This document shows, one piece after another, positions 25,470-35,048 of a DNA stretch of 64,000 bases. The stretch comes from Pseudomonas capeferrum (GTDB taxonomy: Bacteria > Pseudomonadota > Gammaproteobacteria > Pseudomonadales > Pseudomonadaceae): assembly GCF_013523055.1 (NCBI RefSeq), contig NZ_JAAMQM010000002.1:62001-126000 (forward strand), in the 5' to 3' direction. Both the position numbers and the translations under genes were made by a program. The notes below the pieces were generated by a model. The model was given only the letters and a program-made list of their open reading frames with translations, ran no database searches and was not told where the DNA came from. The first letter of the stretch is position 1. Each line of letters opens with the position of its first letter.

Positions 25470-27548
25470 ATGGCCAACACGGATGCCCTGAAACAACGAG
25501 CGGCGTCGCGCCCGTTCGTGCCGACCCTCAAATCGCACCTTCTCTATACGCTGCTCTGCGCTCTGGTAATCATGCTGATGCTCAGCCTGGTCCGTCTGGG
25601 GCTGCTGCTCTATAACAGCGACATGATCGGCGATACGCCTTATTCCACCGTCGCCGAGGGTTTCCTCAACGGGCTGCGCTTCGACTTGCGCGTCGTGGTC
25701 TATCTCAGCATTCCGCTGCTGCTGGCCATACTCAGCCCCAGGGCCATGGCGGCGCGGGGGGTGTTCCGCCTGTGGCTGACGCTCGCGTCCAGCATCGTGA
25801 TGTTCCTCGGCCTGGTGGAAATGGACTTCTATCGCGAATTCCATCAGCGCCTCAACGGTCTGGTCTTCCAGTACATCAAGGAAGACCCCAAGACCGTCAT
25901 GAGCATGCTCTGGTACGGCTTCCCGGTCGTGCGCTATCTGCTGGCATGGGTCTTCGGCACCTGGCTGCTGAGCCTGCTGTTCAAAGGTATCGATCGTCTG
26001 ACCCGTGGCGGCAATACCTCCGGCGCGGTGAGCGGGCAGCGAAGCATTGCGCCATGGTACAACCGGCTGGCCGTGTTCATGGTCATCCTGCTGGTGGCCG
26101 TGGTCGCTGCACGCGGCACATTGCGCCAAGGGCCGCCCATGCGCTGGGGCGATGCCTTCACCACCGATTCGAACTTCGTCAACCAGCTCGGCCTGAACGG
26201 TACCCTGACCCTGATCGACGCGGCGAAGAGCCGTTTCGGCGAAGACCGCGCCAATATCTGGAAGGCGACGCTCGACCCCGTACAGGCCCAGCAGAACGTA
26301 CGCGAAGTGCTGCTCACGCCGAACGATACGCTGGTCGACGCCGACAGCGCCGCGATCCGTCGCGATTTCCTGCCGCCCGCCGAGCGTGCCTTGCCGATCA
26401 AGAACGTTGTGGTGATCCTCATGGAGAGCTTCGCCGGGCACTCGGTAGGGGCCCTGGGCAGCCAGACCCGAATCACGCCGTACTTCGACAAGCTCGCCAA
26501 GGACGGTCTGCTGTTCGATCGCTTCTTTTCCAATGGTACCCACACCCATCAGGGCATGTTCGCCACCATGGCGTGCTTCCCCAACCTGCCAGGTTTCGAG
26601 TACCTGATGCAGACGCCCGAAGGCGGGCACAAGCTGTCCGGCCTGCCAGCCCTGCTCAGTGCTCGCGACTACGATGACGTGTATGTCTACAACGGTGATT
26701 TTGCCTGGGATAACCAGTCCGGTTTCTTCGGCAACCAAGGCATGACCACCTTCATTGGCCGCAACGACTTCGTCAATCCGGTGTTCTCCGACCCCACCTG
26801 GGGCGTGTCCGACCAGGACATGTTCGATCGAGCCGCCGAGGAGCTGGCGAACAACTACGGCAAGAAGCCGTTCTATGCCCTGTTGCAGACCCTTTCCAAC
26901 CATACCCCCTATGCGTTGCCCAAGGATCTGCCGGTCGAGCCGGTTACGGGCCAGGGCCGTCTCGACGAGCACTTGACCGCCATGCGCTATTCGGACTGGG
27001 CGTTGGGCCAGTTCTTCGAAAAGGCGCGCAAGCAGCCGTACTTCAAGGAGACCTTGTTCGTCATCGTCGGTGACCACGGTTTCGGCAACCATCAGCAGGT
27101 CACCGAGCTGGACCTTGGACGCTTCAATGTCCCGCTGCTGCTGATCGCGCCAGGCATCCAGGAAAAATTCGGCGCAGTCAGCCATACCGTGGGTACCCAG
27201 GTCGATGTCGTCCCGACCATCATGGGCCGTCTGGGTGGGCAGACCCGTCACCAGTGCTGGGGTCGAGACCTGCTCAATCTCCCCGAGGGCGATCAGGGTC
27301 TCGGCATGATCAAGCCTTCGGGCAGCGAGCAGATCGTCGGCCTGGTACAGGGCGACCGCATCCTGATCGAGTCCAAGGACATGAACCCACGCCTGTATCG
27401 CTACCAGCTTGGCAACGAGTTCAAGGCCGAGCTGATCGAAAGCCCCGACCAGGCAGAGATGGTGCGCAAGCTGGAGTCCTACATCCAGACGGCGACCAAG
27501 AGCTTGCTGGATAATACGGCAGGTGTAGTTCACGGAAAGCCTGAGTAA
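25470..27548 (+). CDS. LTA synthase-family phosphoglycerol transferase-like enzyme
   Basis: A 692-residue membrane enzyme. Five hydrophobic segments lie at about 24-48, 72-92, 100-120, 150-170 and 200-215, followed by a periplasmic sulfatase-fold domain. Metal-site residues are visible: E319 in 'VILMESFAGHS', the Thr nucleophile region 'SNGTHTHQGMF' (about 355-363) and 'VIVGDHGFGNH' near 530. The family includes lipoteichoic acid synthases and the OpgB-type enzymes that add phosphoglycerol to periplasmic glucans; in a Gram-negative, the latter or another phosphoryl-lipid head-group transfer is more plausible (inference). I start at ATG 25470, just ahead of the first membrane segment. Confidence 0.82.
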   Translation: MANTDALKQRAASRPFVPTLKSHLLYTLLCALVIMLMLSLVRLGLLLYNSDMIGDTPYSTVAEGFLNGLRFDLRVVVYLSIPLLLAILSPRAMAARGVFRLWLTLASSIVMFLGLVEMDFYREFHQRLNGLVFQYIKEDPKTVMSMLWYGFPVVRYLLAWVFGTWLLSLLFKGIDRLTRGGNTSGAVSGQRSIAPWYNRLAVFMVILLVAVVAARGTLRQGPPMRWGDAFTTDSNFVNQLGLNGTLTLIDAAKSRFGEDRANIWKATLDPVQAQQNVREVLLTPNDTLVDADSAAIRRDFLPPAERALPIKNVVVILMESFAGHSVGALGSQTRITPYFDKLAKDGLLFDRFFSNGTHTHQGMFATMACFPNLPGFEYLMQTPEGGHKLSGLPALLSARDYDDVYVYNGDFAWDNQSGFFGNQGMTTFIGRNDFVNPVFSDPTWGVSDQDMFDRAAEELANNYGKKPFYALLQTLSNHTPYALPKDLPVEPVTGQGRLDEHLTAMRYSDWALGQFFEKARKQPYFKETLFVIVGDHGFGNHQQVTELDLGRFNVPLLLIAPGIQEKFGAVSHTVGTQVDVVPTIMGRLGGQTRHQCWGRDLLNLPEGDQGLGMIKPSGSEQIVGLVQGDRILIESKDMNPRLYRYQLGNEFKAELIESPDQAEMVRKLESYIQTATKSLLDNTAGVVHGKPE

Positions 27549-27732
27549 GACCTTGGTCCTGTTTGCGCGGTGTATCTTCAGGGATACCCGCGCGAACTGC
27601 GGCCTACAGCCGCTACCGGGCTCAGGGCAATCACCGCTTGGCCATCTCTTGTGAACGAACCCCAGACTCCATTGGTCAAGCAAAGACAGGGGCCATACGC
27701 CCCAGGGTTTTTCTTTGATCGAGGGCTGTTCA

Positions 27733-27969
27733 ATGAAAGAGTGGGAAGTCATCTTTGCCGATCAGAAGGGCGAACCGACCTCGTTGTTGATTCCTTCAGA
27801 AGAGCGTCCTAGTGAAGAATACGCAGCGCAACTGATTCGCAAGCAGTTATTTCCCCTTCTGGAAACATTGGACCTGAACGACTTTAAAGACCGTGACGCT
27901 TCTCCAACCGCGCGCTGGCTCAAGGAGCAGAATGGAGTGGTCATTACCGGCATTCACGAGTCACCCTGA
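27733..27969 (+). CDS. small hypothetical protein (78 aa)
   Basis: An acidic soluble protein ('EWEVIFADQKGEPTSLLIPSEERPSEEYAAQLIRKQLFP' type sequence) with a GAGGG site 8 bases before the ATG. No family recognised. It follows the LTA-synthase-like gene by 184 bases, which contain an imperfect hairpin (about 27575-27604) without a T run. Confidence 0.6.
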   Translation: MKEWEVIFADQKGEPTSLLIPSEERPSEEYAAQLIRKQLFPLLETLDLNDFKDRDASPTARWLKEQNGVVITGIHESP

Positions 27970-28162
27970 ACCACATGCATGTTGGCGTAGCGGCCGCAAA
28001 ACGCTACGCTGCAATCAGACGTAGGTCATTTCTGCGGACCCGCGTCGCTTCTTCGCTTCATTCGCTTCATGCATTAGCTCGAATTTCTCGGTAGGCCACC
28101 GCCTGCCGAGAACGTGCCTTTGGCGCCGAAAGTCTATCCATAGTTTTTCAGGAGGACGTTCC

Positions 28163-28495
28163 ATGAGCAGCTTGAACGACGATATCAGCAGCAGTGTCCT
28201 TAGCCAGATGAAAGCTGGCGGTTTCGATTTCACCCGTATCCATCCGATCGAGTTCTATGCGGTTTTCCCCGACGAAGCAGGGGCGCGAAAGGCTGCCGGC
28301 AAATTCCAGGGCGAGTCCCTGAATGCCCAGATCTGCGAGCGTGACGATGGAGCCTGGCACCTGCAGTTGAGCAAGGTCATGTATGCCACCTACCTGGGTA
28401 TCGACGACTTCGAACAAGGCTTCGAAGCGGTCATCTTGCCATTGGGCGGTGAGGTCGAAGGTTGGGGTGTCAAGCATGAGCGAACGGTAAGCTGA
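28163..28495 (+). CDS. RraB-like ribonuclease E inhibitor
   Basis: A 110-residue protein matching the RraB (regulator of ribonuclease activity B) fold: 'FYAVFPDEAGARKAAGKFQGESL' and 'ICERDDGAWHLQLSKVMYATYLGIDDFE', then 'LGGEVEGWGV'. RraB binds RNase E and reduces degradation of a subset of mRNAs. A perfect AGGAGG site precedes the ATG. Single-gene unit. The assignment is to the domain family; regulation of RNase E here is inferred. Confidence 0.78.
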   Translation: MSSLNDDISSSVLSQMKAGGFDFTRIHPIEFYAVFPDEAGARKAAGKFQGESLNAQICERDDGAWHLQLSKVMYATYLGIDDFEQGFEAVILPLGGEVEGWGVKHERTVS

Positions 28496-28523
28496 AGCGC
28501 CTGATCGATCGCCGTTGAACCAG

Positions 28524-28790
28524 GGCTGCGCGGTCAATGCCAGTCAGTTAAGGAAATGTTCGATTTCGCATGCTGGAGCTTGTATGACAGCTCTAAAGCT
28601 TTGTGAGGCTGGCGGCCTGTCGCGGGGCAAGCCCGCTCGCCACCGGTGCGCGGTGTAGCTAATACATATTCCTGGTGGCAAGCGGGCTTGTCCCGCGACA
28701 GGCCGTCAGCTTCACAGAAGACTCCATAAGCCGAAGTCTAATCTCCAGCATGTGAATTGAATATTTTTCCTTGACTGACCGGCATAGGCT
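28524..28790. repeat. nested two-layer palindromic element, copy 2
   Basis: Inner arms 28602-28646 and 28671-28716 (near-perfect, sharing 'gcaagcccgctcgccacc') surround a 24-base centre. Outer arms about 28524-28578 and 28745-28796 share 'gccagtcagttaaggaaa' and its inverse, like copy 1 at 24970-25215. It fills most of the 320-base gap between the rraB-like and cytochrome c genes. Confidence 0.88.
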
Positions 28791-28815
28791 GCGCGGCAGC
28801 CCTTTCCCTCCGTGT

Positions 28816-29622
28816 CTACCGTGCCTGAAGCTTGCGGCCGGCCATATGCTCCAGATAGGCCAGCAAGGCATCCAGTTCCTGCTCGTTCAACACGCTCGGC
28901 GCAAAGCCCGGCATTTTCGCCTGCGGCCACTGGCGCAGGCTTTGCGGGTCGCGGATCAACCGTCTCAGGTAGCCAGGACGCAAGTATTCGGTCGGATTGT
29001 GCGGCAGGTTCAGATCCGGCCCCAACTGGGCGTCACCGGCGCCATTGAGTCGATGGCAAGCGAGGCAGTTCTGCTGGAACAGGGCAAAGCCTTGGCGGAT
29101 CGGATCGTCTTCGGTCAAGGCTTCGTCTGGCAATAGTGCCGGGAAGCGCTCAGCTACTGACGCCAATCGGCGCAGCGTGGTGATCTGGAACGGCCACTGC
29201 TCCGGACGAATGCCACTTGCCTCGGGGTGCGTCCAGACCAGGTAGAAGGGGCCGGCGCTGGGCTTGTCCTTGCCGAGCCCAGGCCAGGGATGAGCAGGAT
29301 CTTCAATGGCCAGCCAGGCGCGAGCCGGTCCGTCCTGAAGCAATGGGCCGGCAGGCATTTCGGCGGCGAATCCGTCCAGTGCCACGGCTTGCAAGTGGTC
29401 GCCTTCGCTTACCCCGTCGAGCAGCGCGGCCAAGGGCACGGCGCGGTAGTGCATCGGGCGCTTGTAGGTCACATCCTGTTCGACCTGAATGTCCTGAGTC
29501 TGAGGATGGGCGAGCAAGGCGGCAGTCTGCCAGGTGCGGTCCGCACCGATTTGCAGGTTCAGCTGCGCCGCCGCAAGTGGCAGGCTTAAAGCGAACAGCA
29601 GCAGGGCCAGGCATTGGCGCAT
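28816..29622 (-). CDS. periplasmic c-type cytochrome
   Basis: A 268-residue exported protein: signal peptide 'CLALLLFALSLPLAAAQ', an N-terminal domain of about 150 residues resembling a molybdopterin-oxidoreductase-like or sulfite-oxidase-related beta fold ('LALDGFAAEMPAGPLL', 'GPFYLVWTHPE'), and a C-terminal class I cytochrome c domain with one haem site 'CLACH' and a probable axial Met in 'AKMPGF'. Electron-transfer partner unknown. The N-terminal fold assignment is tentative. It is a single gene, with a small membrane-protein gene upstream on the same strand. Confidence 0.82.
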   Translation of the reverse strand: MRQCLALLLFALSLPLAAAQLNLQIGADRTWQTAALLAHPQTQDIQVEQDVTYKRPMHYRAVPLAALLDGVSEGDHLQAVALDGFAAEMPAGPLLQDGPARAWLAIEDPAHPWPGLGKDKPSAGPFYLVWTHPEASGIRPEQWPFQITTLRRLASVAERFPALLPDEALTEDDPIRQGFALFQQNCLACHRLNGAGDAQLGPDLNLPHNPTEYLRPGYLRRLIRDPQSLRQWPQAKMPGFAPSVLNEQELDALLAYLEHMAGRKLQAR

Positions 29623-29687
29623 CGGGCATCTCCGACCATCAGGGTCGGCAGATTAACCGCGCAGGACCAATGAATGCCACAGCGGCT

Positions 29688-29783
29688 TCAACCGAACAGA
29701 CGTGTCAGGTTCGGCAGAATCAGTAGCAAGGTCGTGGCAAACAGTATGAGTCCGGCCTGGCGTACTTTGGAGTGCTTGAACAT
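29688..29783 (-). CDS. possible 31-aa single-span membrane protein
   Basis: A very short frame with a basic start ('MFKHSKVRQ') and one long hydrophobic segment ('AGLILFATTLLLILPNL'). An AAGGCGG purine-rich sequence lies 7-8 bases before the ATG. The positive-inside charge pattern and single helix look like a genuine small membrane protein, but no family is recognised and conservation cannot be tested here. Confidence 0.45.
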   Translation of the reverse strand: MFKHSKVRQAGLILFATTLLLILPNLTRLFG

Positions 29784-30147
29784 GGCGTTCCGCCTTTTTG
29801 TTGTTATTCCTGAAGACCCGACGCCTTCCCTGTCGCGCTTCGGGCCGACTGCCATGGCGCCCCCGGACGCCATGCCTGACTGCCTCTCTTGTCTGGATAT
29901 AGAATCTACAGTAGGGCGAACGTCATCCATGTTTGAGAACCCTTTGTTCTGTTTATGGGCTTTCTGATGTCAAGCGGATATAACACCAGTGTCCGCTTCG
30001 CTGGCATCCTCTGTTTAGACGGGTGCGCGGTGCCGGATACGAGAGACCTGGCTGGATACCGTTCGTCTGAGTCCTGGACTTGCTTGTACGTATCTTTCGC
30101 GGCAGGCTCTACAGCCATTCCCATTCATGTCGTTCAGGACTACTTCT
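29784..30147. other. intergenic region, no gene seen
   Basis: 364 bases between the small membrane-protein frame (minus) and the glutamine amidotransferase gene (plus). No convincing coding frame, repeat or terminator. It presumably carries the divergent promoters. Confidence 0.35.
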
Positions 30148-30876
30148 ATGTCGTTACGCATCTGCATCCTGGAAACCGACGTCCTGCGACCGGAGTTGAT
30201 CGCGCAATACCAGGGCTACGGAAGGATGTTCGAGCAGTTGTTCACGCGCCAATCGATCACGGCCGAATTCCACGTCTACAACGTGATGAATGGCGAGTAT
30301 CCCGAAGAGCACCAGGTTTTCGATGCCTATCTTGTGACGGGCAGCAAAGCGGATTCGTTCGGTGCCGATCCTTGGATCCAGACGCTCAAGGACTATCTGC
30401 TGGAGCGCTACAGGCGTGGCGACAAGTTGTTGGGCATCTGTTTCGGCCATCAGGTGCTGGCGCTACTCCTGGGCGGTAAGGTCGAGCGCGCCACGGGTGG
30501 CTGGGGCGTAGGTATCCATCGCTATACCCTGGCGGCCCATGCGCCCTGGATGGACGCGGATGTGTCGGAGCTGACCCTGTTGATCAGCCATCAGGACCAG
30601 GTTACGCAGTTGCCGAAAGACGCCACGGTGATCGCTTCCAGTGACTTCTGCCCGTTCGCCGCGTACCACATCCGCGACCAGGTGCTGTGCTTCCAGGGAC
30701 ACCCCGAGTTCGTCCACGATTATTCACGCGCGCTGCTGGATGCCCGCCAGACGCATCTGGGCGATGAGGTGTATCGCAAAGCCCTGGCCAGTCTTGACGA
30801 GCAGCATCAAGGGGATCTGGTTGGGGAGTGGATGTTGCGGTTCATCGGTCATTCGCCAGAAAAGCAGGAAGCGTAG
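30148..30876 (+). CDS. class I glutamine amidotransferase-like protein
   Basis: A 242-residue protein with a class I GATase fold. The triad is visible: Cys98 in 'LLGICFGHQVLA', His185 and Glu187 in 'FQGHPEF'. It is a stand-alone 'GMP synthase-like' amidotransferase without a synthase domain. Such enzymes hydrolyse gamma-glutamyl amides or supply ammonia; in pseudomonads some act on gamma-glutamyl intermediates of polyamine use. The substrate is unknown here. I prefer ATG 30148 over the one at 30127 because an AGGA site lies about 10 bases before it and the fold begins there. Confidence 0.82.
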   Translation: MSLRICILETDVLRPELIAQYQGYGRMFEQLFTRQSITAEFHVYNVMNGEYPEEHQVFDAYLVTGSKADSFGADPWIQTLKDYLLERYRRGDKLLGICFGHQVLALLLGGKVERATGGWGVGIHRYTLAAHAPWMDADVSELTLLISHQDQVTQLPKDATVIASSDFCPFAAYHIRDQVLCFQGHPEFVHDYSRALLDARQTHLGDEVYRKALASLDEQHQGDLVGEWMLRFIGHSPEKQEA

Positions 30877-30964
30877 CTGGAGGCCCGGCGGTGGCGATGG
30901 CGCACGCGTTCAGCAGGCCGGAGCAGCGCGCCAGGCACCGCCTGCGGCCCCGGCTGCGAGCCTG

Positions 30965-31936
30965 CTACAGCCATCCGGCCCGTTTGAAACTGGTGTACAG
31001 CGTCGTGCAACCCACGGTGATCACCCCCAGGACCACGTAATACCCGTAGTGCCACTCCAGTTCGGGCATGTTCTGAAAGTTCATGCCGTAGATCCCGGCT
31101 ACCGCCGTCGGGAATGCCAGAATAGCCGCCCAGGCCGCCAGTTTGCGCTGGAGGATGCTCTGGCGCGAGGATTCCAGCAACATGCCGATCTCGATGGTCT
31201 GGCTGGCGATATCATGGATGCTGGTAAGGTCTTCCATCTGCCGGTTGACGTGGATCTGCACGTCGCGAAAGTAGGGTCGCATGTTCTTCTCGATGAACGG
31301 AAAGCTCAGGCGCTGCAGCTCTTCGCTGATTTCCACCATTGGTGAGACATAGCGGCGCAGGCGCAGGATGTCCCGACGCAGGCTGTGCAGGTGTTGGATG
31401 TCGCGTTCCTTGAGCGAGCCGCTGAGCACGCTCTGCTCCAGCATCTCGATCTCGCCATGAATGGCTTCGCTGACCGGTTGGTAGTTTTCGGTGACGAAGT
31501 CGAGCAGGGCGTAGAGAACGAAGTCTTCCCCATGTTCCAGCAGCAACGGGCGCGCTTCGCAGCGTTGGCGCACCAGGGCATAGGACTTGGAATGGCCGTT
31601 GCGACAGGTGATGACGTAACCGTTGCCGGCGAAGATATGGGTCTCGATGAACTCGAGACGGCCTTCGTGCCGCACTGGCGAGTAGGTCACGATGAACAGC
31701 GCGTCGCCGAACGTTTCGAGCTTGGGCCTGCTGTGTTTCTCCAGCGCATCCTCGATGGCCAGCTCATGCAGGTTGAACTGGGCCTGCAGAGTGGCCAGTT
31801 CCTCGGCGTTGGGCTCTTCCAGGCCGATCCAGACGAAATGCCCAGGCTTGCATGCCCATTCGCGGCCTTCGGCCATGCTGATATTGGTAACCTTTCTGCC
31901 GGCGCTGTAGACCGCCGCTGCGACGACTCGACCCAT
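30965..31936 (-). CDS. CorA-family magnesium/cobalt transporter
   Basis: A 323-residue protein with the CorA plan: a large cytoplasmic alpha/beta funnel domain, long helices ('IHGEIEMLEQSVLSGS', 'QMEDLTSIHDIASQTIE'), and two C-terminal membrane helices with the ion-selectivity motif 'YGMNF' between them. The second helix ends in the basic 'FKRAGWL' tail. It transports Mg2+ or related divalent ions. ATG at 31936 gives the family N-terminus; an AGGAAA site is rather far upstream. It is separate from the mgtE gene at the end of the window. Confidence 0.9.
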   Translation of the reverse strand: MGRVVAAAVYSAGRKVTNISMAEGREWACKPGHFVWIGLEEPNAEELATLQAQFNLHELAIEDALEKHSRPKLETFGDALFIVTYSPVRHEGRLEFIETHIFAGNGYVITCRNGHSKSYALVRQRCEARPLLLEHGEDFVLYALLDFVTENYQPVSEAIHGEIEMLEQSVLSGSLKERDIQHLHSLRRDILRLRRYVSPMVEISEELQRLSFPFIEKNMRPYFRDVQIHVNRQMEDLTSIHDIASQTIEIGMLLESSRQSILQRKLAAWAAILAFPTAVAGIYGMNFQNMPELEWHYGYYVVLGVITVGCTTLYTSFKRAGWL

Positions 31937-32020
31937 GGTGTGCTCTGTTTCCTGTGGCTCACGCCACACAGCTTGGGCCGTGCAGCGTGATTGAGCAACC
32001 GCTGGTATCGATCGCGGCGG

Positions 32021-33487
32021 TCAACGACGCAGCGCGGAGCTCAGCTCGGAGGTCGCGCCGTCTGCCGTGGTGACGGTCGCGGTAAAGCTGCCCAAGGTGC
32101 CTGCCTCCTCCAGTGGGAAACTGAATCGCCCCAGGCCTTGGCTATCGGTGTTCACCAGTACTTCACCCAAGTAGCGCTCCGCTTCCACGGCATCGCTGGA
32201 TCCATTGCCGAACAGCTCTACGCGCAGGCTGGTCGAAGCCGCGCCCTTGACCTCGCCCAGCAGGCGCTTGCCGTCCAGCGCGGTGAGGTGCGGGGGTTGC
32301 TGGTTGTGATTGGGCAGGGGCTGGCAGCCCGCAGGTGCGCCTTGGGCGTCGCAGATGCTGGCCTGGTCCTGCTTCGGCAAGTCGGCGCCGATCCCGCGTG
32401 AGCCGACGTATAGCGCATGGGCCTGCGCCGGCACCCCGAAGATGATGGCCCCGGTGCGCTGGTCGGGGACGCAGGAGCCACCTGCCTCGCAGCGACGAAT
32501 GTCCTGTCCGTTATGCCAGATGCGGTTGGCGGTCAGGCGTGTGCGGGTCACCTGCGGCTCCGGACGCAGGGCGATGCCGATTCGGTTGCCGTGGATCAGG
32601 TTGCCGTCGAGGATGTTGCCATCGCCGGTGACACTGACGCCGATGGAGTTGCCGCTGAAGGTATTGGCGCCCAGGTAATTGCGATGCCCCCAGTTGATCT
32701 GCAGGCCATCGGAGTAGTTCTCGAAGCGGTTGCGCACCACGGTATTGTCATTGCCCAGAAGAATCTCGATGCCTTGGGACGGCTCGGGGTTGGCGGGGGT
32801 CGAACGGAAGAGGTTGTCGGCCACCAGGTTGAAAGCGGCGCCGCGGGTGAGCTCCAGGCCGTCGCCATTGTCGATCAACTGGTTACGCAGCACCTTGTTG
32901 TTCACAGTGCTGGTGGCGGTCGGATTGCCTTTGCCATCGTCGCCGGTGAGCATGATCCCCGCACCGCCCTTGTTGGCGACGATGCGGTTGTCCTGGATGA
33001 CGTTGTGGCTGGCGCGATTGACCAGGATACCGATGCAGAAATTGCGCACCTCTAGGCCACTGATGTGCACGCCTTGGGTATCGCGCAGGACCAGGCCGGG
33101 CCCTGTGGTGGTGCGTACATTGGTACCGTATTGTCCAGGCGTCGCGCCCGGGCAGGCGTGAGCACCTTCACCCTGCAGGTAGCCCGAGCCATCGATGGCG
33201 ATGTACTGGCCGTCGCGGGCCCAGGCGGTCCCGCTGATCCGCACCGGGCCGAGAATGGCGGGCAAGGCGCGGGTAGGTCGAATCACATAGGGCGCCTGGC
33301 CGACAGCGTCGATTTCGATGGACTGCTCACCAGGAGTACGGTTGCTGGTTTCGATGGCCCAGCGCAGGCTGCCTGTCTGGTCATCGTCGGCGTAACGATC
33401 GACGCGCAGCACCTGGTGGGTGGTGTCGCCAAGAGCGGATAAGGAAAGCAGGGGCAGCAGGGCTGCCAGCACGGGCATCAAGCGCAT
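32021..33487 (-). CDS. exported right-handed beta-helix repeat protein
   Basis: A 488-residue protein with a signal peptide ('LAALLPLLSLSALG'). From about residue 130 to 330 it is a parallel beta-helix: repeated 'NxIxxNRI', 'NKVLRNQL', 'NLVADNLF', 'NTVVRNRF', 'NYLGANTF', 'NILDGNLI' turns of about 22-24 residues, as in NosD/pectate-lyase-like folds. A C-terminal beta-sandwich follows. Such folds often bind or cleave polysaccharide, but no catalytic signature is evident. Function unknown. Confidence 0.75.
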   Translation of the reverse strand: MRLMPVLAALLPLLSLSALGDTTHQVLRVDRYADDDQTGSLRWAIETSNRTPGEQSIEIDAVGQAPYVIRPTRALPAILGPVRISGTAWARDGQYIAIDGSGYLQGEGAHACPGATPGQYGTNVRTTTGPGLVLRDTQGVHISGLEVRNFCIGILVNRASHNVIQDNRIVANKGGAGIMLTGDDGKGNPTATSTVNNKVLRNQLIDNGDGLELTRGAAFNLVADNLFRSTPANPEPSQGIEILLGNDNTVVRNRFENYSDGLQINWGHRNYLGANTFSGNSIGVSVTGDGNILDGNLIHGNRIGIALRPEPQVTRTRLTANRIWHNGQDIRRCEAGGSCVPDQRTGAIIFGVPAQAHALYVGSRGIGADLPKQDQASICDAQGAPAGCQPLPNHNQQPPHLTALDGKRLLGEVKGAASTSLRVELFGNGSSDAVEAERYLGEVLVNTDSQGLGRFSFPLEEAGTLGSFTATVTTADGATSELSSALRR

Positions 33488-33730
33488 GAGGACGAGTTCC
33501 GATCAGCTGTTGTTCTTATTGGTAGCGACCTGCGTGGGTCGCTGTGTCGCTGCGGATTCTAGGGCAGGGAAGTGGGGCGACGCAGCCAGGGGCGGTCGGA
33601 TTCGGTGCGATATTCGCCCGCTGTTTCTCGACGGATCGACTCGAAAAGAAAATTGAAACCTTTCCCGATGTCTCCGCGTCCATTTATTGTCGGCACACTT
33701 TATGTGTCTTTCGCACAAGGAGATTTCCCC

Positions 33731-33922
33731 ATGAGTGGCACCAAAGACAAAGTCAAGGGCATGGCCAACGAAGCAGTGGGTAACATCAAGCAGGGCGTTG
33801 GCAAGGTTGCCGACAATGACAACCTGCGCGCCGAAGGCAAGGGTCAGGAGCTGAAGGGCGAGGCCCAGCAAGTGGCAGGCGACGTCAAGAATACCGTGAA
33901 GGATTCCGTTAAAAAGCCTTGA
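33731..33922 (+). CDS. CsbD-family stress protein
   Basis: A 63-residue hydrophilic helical protein with the CsbD pattern ('KDKVKGMANEAVGNIKQGVGKV' and 'AEGKGQELKGEAQQVAGDVKN'). CsbD-type proteins are often controlled by general-stress sigma factors and are of unknown activity. An AAGGAG site precedes the ATG. The gene is followed by a clear terminator, so it is probably a one-gene unit. It is divergent from the beta-helix gene; the 243-base gap should hold its promoter. Confidence 0.9.
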   Translation: MSGTKDKVKGMANEAVGNIKQGVGKVADNDNLRAEGKGQELKGEAQQVAGDVKNTVKDSVKKP

Positions 33923-33942
33923 CCCTCGGCGGTCGGCAATCA

Positions 33943-33967
33943 CGGCTACCTGAGGGTGGCCGTTTTT
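33943..33967 (+). terminator. rho-independent terminator after the CsbD gene
   Basis: An 8-bp stem (33943-33950 with 33955-33962, one wobble pair) closes a TGAG loop and is followed by five T residues. Confidence 0.85.
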
Positions 33968-34088
33968 ATTGGTGTTCCAGTGAGCAGTATCGTCGGGTAC
34001 GTGGTCTATTGAACTCAACCTGCAGTCAGAGACACCCACCCGGTTTTTCGCCTGCATCGATGACAGACAAGCGGCGAAAGGAGACGCT

Positions 34089-35048
34089 ATGATTTTCAAT
34101 GCCCTTCAGGGCCTGCCTTTGCACCGCGTGCTGGTGCGCACCGTCAACGAGTTCATCAATGACGATATGTCCACCTATGCGTCAGCGCTGGCCTATCAGA
34201 TGCTGTTCTCGCTGTTTCCTTTCTTGCTGTTTCTCATTGCCTTGATCGGCTTCCTGCACTTGCCGGACTTCTTCAGCTGGTTGCGCCTGCAGTCCGAACT
34301 GGTCCTGCCGCCTCAGGCCCTGGACCTGGTCAACCCGGTGATCGATCAGTTGCAACAGTCCAAGGGCGGACTGGTCTCGGTGGGTATCGTCATCGCTCTC
34401 TGGACAGCCTCCGCAGGTGTGCGGCTGATGATGAGCGCGATGAACGCCGCCTACGACGTCCCCGAAGAGCGACCAGCCTGGAAGCGTATCCCGCTTTCGA
34501 TCGCCTATACCATCGGTATTGCCGCAATGCTGCTGATGGTTGCAGCCTTGATGGTGCTCGGCCCACAGGTCATGGAGTGGATCGCGGGCCAGATCGGCAT
34601 GGAAGAATTCATTGTCACGCTCTGGACCATCCTGCGTTGGCCGGTGATCGTCATTCTGATGATGGTGGCGGTGGCCCTTATGTATTACGTGATGCCTGAC
34701 GTAAAACAGAACTTCCGCTTCATTACCCCAGGGTCCGTCCTGGCGGTGGTCGTGTGGATCCTCGCCTCGCTGGGCTTTGGCTTCTATGTGCAAACCTTCG
34801 CCGATTACAACGCTACCTACGGCAGCATCGGTGCGATCATCGTGCTCCTTCTGTATTTTTACATCTCCTCTGCCGTGCTGCTGCTAGGTGCCGAGATGAA
34901 CGCGGTGATCGAGCATATGTCGGCCGAAGGCAAGGACAAGGGTGAAAAGGATTTCGACGGTACACGATCCAAGGAAGAGCCGACCGTGCTGGGCCATGAT
35001 CGCCAGAACGTGCCGGCGCCCGCACCTCATGAGCCCAACCGTCCATGA
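34089..35048 (+). CDS. YihY/BrkB-family inner-membrane protein
   Basis: A 319-residue protein with about six membrane segments and the YihY pattern: '[28 protein letters not shown]', '[32 protein letters not shown]', and '[46 protein letters not shown]'. The cytoplasmic C-tail is charged. The family was once annotated as ribonuclease BN in error; its real function, possibly lipid or polymer export, is unresolved. A strong AAAGGAG site precedes the ATG. It overlaps the peptide deformylase gene by four bases. Confidence 0.88.
   Translation: MIFNALQGLPLHRVLVRTVNEFINDDMSTYASALAYQMLFSLFPFLLFLIALIGFLHLPDFFSWLRLQSELVLPPQALDLVNPVIDQLQQSKGGLVSVGIVIALWTASAGVRLMMSAMNAAYDVPEERPAWKRIPLSIAYTIGIAAMLLMVAALMVLGPQVMEWIAGQIGMEEFIVTLWTILRWPVIVILMMVAVALMYYVMPDVKQNFRFITPGSVLAVVVWILASLGFGFYVQTFADYNATYGSIGAIIVLLLYFYISSAVLLLGAEMNAVIEHMSAEGKDKGEKDFDGTRSKEEPTVLGHDRQNVPAPAPHEPNRP

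Noticed and set aside
25464..27752. A 762-codon open frame antisense to the LTA-synthase-like gene
   Set aside because: A shadow of the real gene: Gln/His/Arg-rich translation without any family signature and no ribosome-binding site support.
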